From Paramacrobiotus metropolitanus (Eukaryota > Tardigrada > Eutardigrada > Parachela > Macrobiotidae), in assembly GCF_019649055.1 (NCBI RefSeq), contig NW_026570284.1:620001-684000 (forward strand): a stretch of 64,000 bases of DNA, given 5' to 3'. A program made the position numbers and the translations under genes. The notes under the pieces were generated by a model. It saw only the letters and a program-made list of their open reading frames with translations. It did no database searches and was not told where the DNA came from. Shown one piece after another: positions 25,901-37,900 of this stretch; position 1 is the first letter of the stretch, and each line of letters starts with the position of its first letter.

Positions 25901-28900
25901 AGATCTCACACAATTCAATCCTGATTATTACAGCATCATTTTCATAACGCCAGTAAAAATGTTCAGACGGCTGAGAGACACACTCTCACCGTTTGTGCGA
26001 GCAAGCCAGACGCCAGAAACAACCGATAATGAACCGTTGTCAAGTGAGGCAGAAATACCGGCTCAGGAACGTGTTTCACGTTCCAAGGCACAAAAACTGA
26101 AGGCAGGAGGACATGATGTCCCATACCACACGTTGGAAAGCATTAATCAGCAGCAAGCATTCGCCAGAAGCAGTAAGGTGGCACGTTCTCCGGAACGGAA
26201 GTCCACTGGACCTGCACAACCAGAAACCATTCAGGCAGAAATCCACGCTCAGCCAGATGATGCTGACTCCATTATTGGAGGTCAACATGATCTGCCAGAG
26301 CTCAGTGATATGTCTCAGTCAGAAGATGAACAGAAGAAGCCAGAAGAAACCCCGCCAGTTCAACACGAAAATGCTCATCAGTCACCATCGTCAAATGATC
26401 CAGCGGCATATCACACACCACAGGAACAGGACCCAGACCCAACCCAGGAGAATGCTCGACTGCGTGAGTTATGGGCCAAGGCAAAAATCGAACTATTTCG
26501 TGAAAAAGGGCAGTCAAATTCGCAGGCAGCTAAAATCCAGGAACTAACTGACTTCATCAAACGCCAGGACGAAATGATTAATTTTCAGAAAACGTACATC
26601 GAAAAGAGGGATCAGCGTTCGCAGCAGCGCGACGCTGATAAAGCCAGCACAATTCAGAACAATGCCGATATTGAGAAGGCACTCCAGGAATCGTACCTGG
26701 AAAGGCAGAAATTATAGGAGAGGGCAGAGTATGCTCATCACCAGTTGCACAAAGAGGCACAAAAACGTATCCAGGCAGAATCACAGAAGGCAGAAACTCT
26801 TCAGGAAGAACTCAGACACTACAGAGAGCGGTACACTCATTACAAGGAGAGGTGCGGTGAACTTGAGGCCTGTTTGATCGAGGAGCCTTCTTCCGGTCAG
26901 CCAGCCCCTCCCCCACCAACCTCCCGACATCAGAGACACCAGTCACGTCGAGATGAATCACCGGAAGTGGTGGAAATCCCTCAGGATAACACCACTCACC
27001 GGCGTCCATCTCGACGCCGTAAGGCAGAACACCGCGAACATGTCCAGTTCAGAACTACAGAGCCAGATGAAGAGATCACCATCATCCCACAATCACACCC
27101 AACTGTGGTAACCCCACAATTGGACATCGGCAGCATAATTGGCAAAGCACTGGAAGCACAGTCCAGCGGTTTTGCTCAATTATTACCACAGGTAGCCAGT
27201 AAGAAAACCAAGAACTGCTTCGTACCGAAGTATAAAGGCACAAAAGACACCGTTGAAGGCTTCCTCACACTGTTTGAGTTGGCCAAAAAGGCAGGCGAAT
27301 GGGAAGAAGAGGAAACTCTTAACCGTTTCGCCGGTGCACTTCAGGATGAGGCAGCTACATGGTTCAGTGGTATTATGGCATCTTCAACGCCAGTTACCAC
27401 TTACGCAGAAGCCAGGAAGAAATTGTTGGAGCGCTTCGGCGATCCAGACAAGGCCTTCCATGCCACACAGACACTCATGACACGCCAGTTCAACCCAGCC
27501 AAAGAAACCATCGAGCAGTACTTTCAGGCAATGTCATCATTGTCTGATCGTAGTGGTCAAACTCAGCCAGCATTCCTCGTCTCCTGCATGCTGAAGGGAC
27601 TGGAAACAGCCCCTAAGCTGCACGAGAATGTTGCACTCATGATGCCAAAAACACCAGTGGAACTTCTCCAGAGAGCCAGATATCTGTAGTCGTTGCACTT
27701 AAGCGGCAGTAGCAGCAAAACAGCCAACCCTACAAAAGCCAGCTCATCCAAAGTATCGTACGCACAGGCAATTAACCCCGAATGTCAGCCAGATAATCCC
27801 GGCGTTCGCAGCGCTGGTGGTCAGCAGGCCGCCGGTGGTAATGCAAATCGTCCACCTCGAGGCAGGTCACAACAACGTAACCCACAAGCCAGCGATAAAC
27901 CGCGAGAAGGTGTCGATTACTGCAAGTGGTGCTGCATCGAAGGGCATACCTCCGATGTGTGCACACATGCAGGAAAGGCAAAGGCAGATAATCCCGTGTA
28001 TCAGAAATATCACTGGCCAGATGGCACACGACGCTCATTGAAGGAATGGCAGGACAACAAAGCTCGTCGTGAAGCCAGAAAACAAAGCCAGAGTCCAGAA
28101 AACCGCACTAGTAACGAACGCAAAGCCAACACAACAGACCAGAACGACAAAAGGCAGGATAACGCAGGCAATGAGCGCCGTGGTGGCAGTGGTCGACCGT
28201 CAGTTCGTCCCGCGCCATCACCGCGTCCTCGTCAGTCCAACCGTTTTAGCGAGCTATCGAACTCACTGTCAGACAGTGACAGTGATGATTCCGATACAGA
28301 ATCAGTGACATCAGACCGTGACATCAGTGATGAGCCAGATTTAAACGATTAAGGGCAGCAGCAACCGGCTCTGCTGTCCCGCATCCCAAAAAACCGCCGG
28401 ATAAGCCAGTACTACAAAAAGTCCCAGCAAATAAGCCAGTACAACGGAAAGCAGCAGTAAACAGGCCAGCCACGAAACCGGTAACAAGTAACCCAGCTTG
28501 TCACTCGGTTACGGTGGTACCACAGCAAGTTACAGCTAAGCCAATCCAAAAACAAATCAAAACACCTAAGCCAGTGAATCAAACTAATTTAAGCCAGTTT
28601 ATCTCTCAAGCTACACTTGAGATCATTCCAGAGCTAACCACAAATAAATCAGAACAACCAGAGCAGAAAGCCAGTGTAACATCCAACGGTTTCACCGTTG
28701 AAAGTGACTGTGAATGCACTGTTGATTTAAACCCAGCAGTACATCATTGTCACATCGGTATTTGCGATGAGCCAAGAAAATCGCCGACGTTAACTGACCC
28801 AGTTACGATCGGTACAGCCAGAGTAAACGCCATGATCGATACAGGGGCGGAAACGTCTCTGATTTCTGATCAGTTATGCAGACAGTACAACCTCATTCAG

Positions 28901-31900
28901 AAGCCATTATCAAAACATATGCACATCAGGGGAATAGGAGGAGTTTGCAACTTCTCCGTGACGCATTACGCCAGTGTTCCCATAAAAATCAACGGCAACG
29001 TAGTGCTTCGCAGCATGTACGTTAAGCCGTTATGTGCAGACAGTGTGCATCTCCTTATAGGACAGGACTTCTTAGCAAATGCGGTCATGGTGGCAGACTG
29101 TGGTAAAGTCTCCCACCTCCGGCCAAAATTCAAGCGAGTACTCCCATATCCTGTAAATCAGTCTAACCCAGCAAAGCCAGCTGCGTTAGAAGTATATCAG
29201 TCCAGTGCTGCTGTATCAGCCCCACTGGAAGTAAATCAGTCCAGACCGGCATTATATGCCACCCTGGAATCAGATCTCGCTAAGAAACCCGGAGTGTCGT
29301 CTTACCCCATACCAGTGGCAACTGCGTTGCCACTGGATGCAGCTCAAAAAGGGGATAAGCGGCATAAAAATCTTTTGCACACTGAAGCACAGCCTCAAGC
29401 CAGGAAACAAAAATCAGTTAAGCCAGTTCAAAATAAAATCAAGCCAGAAATTAAATCAGTAAAAAAGCCAAAAATTATAAAATTGCCAGATCTAACACTC
29501 CCTAAGCCGGATGAAAACACAGTGAATCAGATAAATGCGTGGTTAGCATATCGAGTCTACGTTAGGCAGATACAAAAGTTGGCAAATTACAAACATCGTA
29601 TTTGCAAATTTTACCGCAGTCAGATAAAAGCCAGAAAAACCATTAAAACCAAAGGCTTAACAGCTACCTCAGTTAAATGGATCCTCACGAAGCAGTTAGA
29701 AGGCATTAAACAGGAGATTTTGTACGAGTATAAATTACTCGAACAAGATCGGAGGCAGATCGACACCAAGTTCACTTCATATCAGATGCCAAAGCCAGAA
29801 TGCCTTGAGATCACGACACTGAAAATCAATAAATGGCCTCATCGAGTGTGGAAGTCACTCGATCCCGCCATTTTTGGTTCATTTACATATCAGCCCTACA
29901 ATCAAGCCAACGCTAGCAGAACACCGATGATTATCAAAAAGCGCGTAAAATTCAGCGATGATTTGCTGCATATTCGCCTTTTTGATAAAAATAAGCCAGT
30001 TAAATCGAATCCAATTAAAAATATCAAACCTACAAAAGGCATATTACCGCTTAAAAACCTGTATCAAACCCCAAAGCCAGATCAACTTCCGCAAACTCAG
30101 CCAGTTACATACAGTCAGGTTCTCGAAACATTCGTATATCAGCCACAGGAGACAATAGCGTATAAGCCGATGGCAGATTATCTTGCTTTCCACTATTGTC
30201 CCTTTCAGCCAGAAAAATCTCCAGAGCAGTTTCTTGAATCATCCTCAGCTCAACAGCCAGTTAATACTAAGCCAGATATTACGGAAAAAACTCTATCAGA
30301 ACAAATTCCGTTAGGCACTGTGAATTTGAAAGAAATGTTGGAAGAATGGAAGAAGCCATACAAACTACGTTTACAGTACTTTCACGATAATTCTTCACTA
30401 AAAAAGCCAGAAATTCTACCACAACCGGCAGTTGCTCCACAACAACCGGTTGAAGTAGAATTACAGCACAAGCCAGTCCAAATCAACTTAATTGATGAGC
30501 CAATTATCGCTATATGTGATCAGCCATGCTTACAGCCAGAAATAATCACTTTACAGGAAAGATCGCATGGTGATTTACGCGATGTAGCCAGTAATACAGA
30601 GCCAGAACTACAGAGTACGGAAGTACTTCACAGCACTGATCAGTCACAGTCAGATCCAGTCCTCACTGTTCAGCCAGAAAATCCACTACTCAATATCGTT
30701 GTCGCCGATGTTGAACAGCCAGAAACATTTAGAAGCAGAGCCATCAAAGTCTTTGCTTGTGATAATTTCACTTTACAGCCAGGTCTAAACTGGGTATCAG
30801 TTAAAACACGTGCAGATAAACCAACAACTATCGGTGATCTCTATATGTTTTCACCGAATCCGGCATTATACTCCTCAGGCAAACTAATCCCAGTTGCGGG
30901 ATTAGTACAACCACAGGCAGAAATAATGGATTTTTTCGTAATCAACTCCTCCAGGCAACGCCGTGTGCTGAAACGAGGCACATGGGTGGGTGTTTTAGAA
31001 GATTACGAAGAAATGGAAACAGTCAGTGTAGGCAGTGTAAAACTCAGTGAACGTACGCCAGAAGAACAAGCAGAAATTCGTGAACAAATTAGCCAGATGA
31101 AAATGAACCCAGATCTAACGCCAGAAGAAAAGAAGCAGTTCACCGACTTATGCGAGGAATTTGCGGATATTTTCCCAACTTCTAAGCAGTTGTATGGTGT
31201 AAAGCCAGAAACAGCCTCACACATCATCGGGACCGGTGATGCAAAGCCAGTTAAAAGCCAGCCCCACAGAACTTCATGGAGAGGCAGACAAATAATCGCA
31301 GAGCACATTAAGGACATGGAGAAAAAAGGCATTATCAGACCCAGTAAAAGCAACTGGTCTTTTCCAGTTGTTTTAGCCATTAAGAAAAACCCTGACGGCA
31401 GTATTGGCACCAGGTTTTGCGTCAACTATATCAAGTTGAACAACCTGACCAAGAAAAATAATTATCCTTTACCAAACGCAGACGAACTGTTGGACGCTGT
31501 ATCAGAAAACAAATTCTATTTCACGTTCGATTGTTCGTCTGGGTTTTGGCAGATTCCCATGCATCCCGATTCAGTTGAAAAAACGGCATTCATAACTCAG
31601 GATGGTTTGTACGAGTTCGTGCGAATGCCTTTCGGCGTTTGCAACGGCCCCGCTACTTTCCAAGCAGCCATGAATAAAACCCTAGCCAGAGTACGTCATT
31701 TAGGTATTTTCGCATACCTAGACGACATTATTGTCGCAGCCAAAACATTCGCAGAGGCACTGATGAAAGTCAGACTACTCTTTGAGTGTCTCCGGGAAAC
31801 TGGATTCACTTTGAAGCCATCAAAATGTCATATTGCAAAGCCAGAACTCCACTTTTTGGGTCACATTGTAAGTGACAAAGGCATAACTACTGATCCAGCT

Positions 31901-34900
31901 AAAATCACAGCCATTCAAAACTATCCTCAGCCCACCAACGAGAAAGAGATGCGCTCTTTCCTCGGGTTAGCCAATTACTACAGGAAGTTTGTTAAGGGAT
32001 ACGCTTCCCTTACACAAAACCTGTACAGTCTATTGTCGAAAGACAAGGACGTAGCCAGAGACTGGAAGCCAGAACATACAGCAGAGTTTGAGACGATTAA
32101 AAAGGCACTTACAACCACTCCAGTTTTAGCCAGATTTGATCCAGCGAAACAGGCAGTTATCGAATGTGATGCATCCACGATAGGCATTGGAGCAGTCCTT
32201 CAACAGGATGGACATCCTGTTGCATACGCTAGTCGTTTACTCACAGATGCAGAGACCAGGTACGCCATTACCGAACTTGAATGTTTGGCAGTGGTGTACG
32301 CGATCTCAAAATTCAGGCATTTCATCGAATTCAGCGAATTCACAGTTAGAACAGATCACCAGGCATTAGCAAACCTCATTCGTTCAGCCAGTAACCGACA
32401 AGGCATGAATCCACGCCTGACTCGTTGGGCATTACAGTTAGGCAGTCATCACATTAACATCGAATATAAGCCAGGGCGTTTTTGCCACAACGCAGATGCA
32501 CTCAGTCGACATCCCGTTGATCCTGCAGTACCAGAGGAAGAGTGGGATGACCACTTCAGCACTCCTTTTGTACGCATGGTAACAGTCAGTGATACCAGTG
32601 ACTTTCAGGAAACCACTTCTGTCGGGTTAGTACGTGTTACAAACCCCCAGAACGCCACTGGTATGAGGCAGAAAAACACTAGTAACACTGGTATGGGGAA
32701 TACTAGTGCTACTGAAACAAGCAGCCAAAAAGACATTGAAATCAGTACAACTACAGTATCAGAAGCCAGTCAAACCCAAAATACGCAGCCCAACAAAATC
32801 GCACAGCCAGTAGCTGATGAGGACGAAGAAGGAAACTTCAACTTCCTCCGCAGCGAACAATTAAACGATCCAGCTCTAGAGAAAATCATTCTCTATCTGG
32901 AAGATAAGCCAGAAAGCCAAGACCTACAGACCAACTATCGCCTTTTCCAACTTCATCATGGTGTCTTATACCGTCGCAGTGAGAAAGACGATCGTCTTAA
33001 CCGGCGATTCGTAGTTTCCAGGCACTGGAGAGTGGACATCATGCGCGCTTTGCATGGTTCTCCAGCAGGCGGTCATCTAGGCACTCAAAAAACCAGCCAT
33101 GTAATATCAGCCAGATACTATTGGGACAATATGACCAGTGACATCCATCAGTACATAAAACAGTGTCAGAAATGCCAGTTTCGAAAAGTTCCGCGTAAAG
33201 CATTGCCAGGAAAACTTCAGCAGGTTCAGACCGGAGAGCCATTCTTCCGCATTCAGGTGGATCTTAAAGGTCCACTGAAAGTCAGTAAAAAAGGCAACAA
33301 CACCATCGCAGTCGCAATTGATCAGCTCACCAAGTTCGTAATCGCAAAAGCCATTCCCGACCAAAAGGCAGAATCAGTAGCAGATTTTCTGTTACATGAC
33401 GTGATATTGCCGTATGGCGCACCTTTTATCATCAACACCGATAGAGGCAGTCACTTTTTGAATGATCTCATCAGCGCCATAACTAAACAGCTGAAAATAA
33501 AACATCATTTCGGTACGGCATATCACCCCCAAGGCAGAGGACTTGTCGAAAGACAGATGCAGTGGATAGGCGACGGTCTATCCATGCTTGTAGGCAGAGC
33601 TAACGAAAAACGGTGGGATGAATTTCTTCCGTTTATTGTAGCGGCATACAACCGTACAGTTCAGAAAACCATCAGGCATTCACCATTCTACATGTTGTAT
33701 GCCAGGGAACAGTCACTTCCAGGTGACACCATCACTCAGACCAACCTTCCAGACGATTATGACAGCATTGACGATTATTTGGAGAAATTCAAATATCGTT
33801 TGAATGCTGCTCATGATGCAGCCAGAGCATACATCGACGAAGACTTTCAGCGAAAGGCAGAAACCTATAATCAGCACAAAAGCAAGCCAGATTTTACCAT
33901 AGGCAGTCTAGTAAACCTCAGGCAGCAACAAAAGAAAGGCGAAAGTAAGGACCTCCGTTTTAAATACGATGGCCCTTTCGAAGTCGTAAAATTTCCATCA
34001 GAAAACGAAGTCGCCATTATTCGCAGAGAATACCCAAATGATTCAGACGTCGTTGCGATTGATCGTTTGAAATCATACACGCCAGAAGACCCCGATTTCA
34101 GTAAGCCAATTAAAACCAGAATAATCCTCAGTGACATCGATAACGCGAAAATATTAGGCAAAACAAAACGGGATAAAAATAAGCAGCCAATCCCACCAGC
34201 TAAGCTATCAACTGGACTGTTAAAAGTCAAGTTGAAAGTACCTCAGAAAAAATCAGATGAAATTATCAGTCCAACCAGTACAGCTGCAGATACTTCTGCA
34301 GATCAGCCAGTCAGTGATACTAGTACTGATTCGGGAATTAACGCCCATACCAGTACAAGTCCAGAAGCCACATCAACCGGTGGAGACTCGTCTCCACAAC
34401 CGCCAGTTAAAATCAGAAAAAACTCAAAACGACAAGTCAAACCAAAATCAGCCAGTTCTGATACATCAGAGTCGTCATCCAGCGACTCTGATGGATCATG
34501 GACAATTACAGCCAACAGCAAAGGCAAAGTGAAAATCAAACGGCATCGTCAGACGCCGAATGATTTATTGAGCCAGCCACTCGATTCTGAAACTGACGCA
34601 GAGGACGCAGACCTAGTTGAAAAACTAACTCGTCCAAAGCGCCGAAAGCCACGTTTTCCACCAGCCAGTTAAAAAACGCCTAGATCGCATGGAAGCAGCA
34701 TTTAAGCCAGCGCAAAAATGAAAAAACTGCAGGCATATCATATGGCAGTAAAACTAGATTAAGGACCGTGATCGCACCCGCGTCATGACAGTAAAAAGAT
34801 CGTATGGTAGCAGTAGTATCAATGTATTAGCCAGTGAAAAAAGATCGCAGGTAGCAATCTGTAAATCAGCATGTTAGCCAGTAAAACAAATCAGCCCAAT

Positions 34901-37900
34901 TATCAGAAATTAAAATAGCCAGTTAAATTAATTTTATATGCATTTTGAAACATACTTGCATGTAAATTAGCCAGTTGTACACAATGTAACGGACAGCACT
35001 CCATACTCAGTCAGTTAAAACAGACAGACCTCCATAATTAGACATTTAAAATAGGCAATTTCCCACAGAATTACTAACCGCATGCACTACCACTTCCTAG
35101 CAGGCATATCAGTGTTAGTAATTCATATCACACACCATTCTCCATTTTACAGTAATGGATCCTAACCGAGGCGGCAGTCGTCGCCGCGGTTATCCCAGAA
35201 AACAGGCAGATCCACAAAACACTAGCCAGTCACAACAAGAGCCAGATTCTTCTGAAACGTCAGAGGAAGAACACGTTATGATTATCGGCGAAGTGGAAAG
35301 GCCAGCAACAAGCCATTCCACTTATTCAGAATCAGAACAACTCGCTAATGTAGGACTTCAGCCAGTTCCAAAAGTTGAGTCAGCAGAACCATTGTCTACT
35401 TCTACACAAGGAAGTACGATGATGGCTGGCTTAACACAGGCAGATTTCACCCGTTTAATGCAGGAAAATCAGCAGTTGCAACAACAACTGTTGCAGATGC
35501 AAGGCAGTCAACCACCAGAACAACAGGCAGATGAACCAGACAGTAGTTCATCGCCCAGGCCAGTCAAAACTGAACAACAGCTTGAGCCAGAAAACACAGG
35601 AAATGCCAGTTCAACACTACAGCCAGTGTCTAACATTCCTCCCACAGCAGCCGAGTTATATCAGGCATATCTATCCAGCTCAAAGCCAGAATTTACACCA
35701 CGAGCTCCGACATCGGATTTTCATCCGATTAACAGACCAAAGCCAGTGAAAACGGAACAGACACCGTTCGTCAGACAACCAGATCTATCACGAGTAGTAC
35801 GAGCCAGAGTTCCCAATGCAGATCAACTTAGAGCCAGTTCGAGCAGGGCCAATACTGGTCCCAGCAGAAACACCAGATCCCAGGATAGGCAGCGTGATAG
35901 AATCTCCACCATTTCAGAACCACACAGCACAGGCGTAGTCCCGCCACCACCGGGATTTTCACCGCCTTTGCCAGCCAGTATGACTCAGCACATCCCAAAC
36001 AGTGTACATCAGTACAGGTTCCGTAATCCAAGGAGCACAGAGCCAGATCTACCTTGCAGGCGAGGATATAGTTGGGTTACAGCCACAAAATCAGGCGACC
36101 CAGCTAGAGCATCAGGCAGAGCAGTACCTACAGGCCGACCTCCAGCTCCAGTACGACAGCCAGTCCCACCATTTCCAGGTTTTGCAACCCTGGATATGAC
36201 TAGGCAGAGAGCACCCATTTATTCACCGCCAACACTACAGCGGCGTTCAGACGAAGATTCACCCGAGTATACACAGCCACAACTACTGGGATATAAAACT
36301 CCCGAGGCATCTCCCATAAAGCCAGTACAAACATGTGTACCAGGTCAGCCAGGCAGATCCAGCGAATCAAAACGACCCAGATCAGATGAAGACAGACGAG
36401 CCAGAATCACCGCATTAATTCCGAAAATTTTGGAAGCCATCAGATACGCCAAGGAAACTCAAAAGACACGCCCAACACTATCCGTGCTCGAGGGTATTTA
36501 CCGCACTCGACTCGGTGGTTTACAGGCCAGTCTTGCTGAATTCAGAGAGGCAGTTGACTTAGCAGTTAATACAGGCAGAATTGTACGCACCTTCAGCAGT
36601 GGAAATAATCAGTGGAATACAGAGGCAACTTACACAACTCCGCAAGTCAGACGCAACCAGCATCAGGACAACCCACTCATTTTACCGCGACAGTTTCGGT
36701 ACGCGGTAGAGGCAGCGATAAACGAGATTCATGACCCAAATGGATCAACAAATCTGGAGATCATCCAGTACATACAGGCAGTTTTCCCACAGCCAGATAT
36801 GACTCCAGCGGAAGCTATCAGAACTATACAGGCAGCACTACGTGAATTGGTCCAGAGACGGGTAGTTGAAGAATTACCCAACCCTGGCGCCGTTCAACCG
36901 CCATTTCACCGCTATGCACTGACGAGCACTCATGCACAGAGAGTCAGCGCATTAACAGGAGAGCCAATTAAAGACATACCGGCAGTACCACATCAGAATC
37001 CCATGCCACATCCCAATGACATTTTACTTGTTATTGGTCAGTTACAGGCACAACTACGACGACCAACACCAGATGCAGTTTGGCAGTCCTTGTTCGAGGA
37101 ACGGCCAGATTACACTGTTGTGGCAGTCTCATACGTATTAAGGCAGATGACAATTTCACGACATATCATACGCCAGTTTCACGGTACAAATCAGCCAGTT
37201 TACATTACGCCAGCTAACACAGAGTCACGCTTATCAGAACTACGGCAGAATAATCCAGATCCCTGGAGAGCGCTCATTACGCGAGCTATCCATGAGATCG
37301 CGGATCCCAGTGGTACGACAATCAGTGAGGCAGTACTCTATATCAGAGCAATTTTACCGGATATGCCATCCATGCCAGCACCACAAACGACAATGTACGA
37401 AAGGCACCTCATGGACGATGAGGATTTCGTCTATGACATCGACGTTCATCGCGGAGTGTGTTTCCGACTGACACACCCACTCTCATCACCACCACAGGCA
37501 TCTCAACCTCCAGCAAAACGGTAGTAGATCCAACAGTCTACTTCCCAGCCAAAACAACAATCAGATCAACGAATAACACAATAAGATCGCATGGTAGTCT
37601 CACCTACTATGTAATCATAGCCATTTTCATTTCTAATTATGACAGATCGCATGGTAGATGCAAATCTACTTTGTGATTATAGCCAGCCCTATTTCACAGT
37701 CTAGATCGCATGGTAGCTCTAAATCTACTATGTGATTTTAGCCAGTTAAAATCCTTATACAGTTACAACCGCAGATCGCATGGTAGGCGTTACAATCTAC
37801 TTTGCGATTTTAGCCAGTTAAACCATTACAGAATTACCAGATCGCATGGTAATTAAGGCAGATAAATGGTAATTTAAAAGATCGCATGGTAATTAAGGCA

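Noticed and set aside
31003-31425. 140-codon antisense frame inside pol of element 1
   Set aside because: Lies exactly opposite the conserved protease-to-RT coding region; its openness follows from pol codon use.
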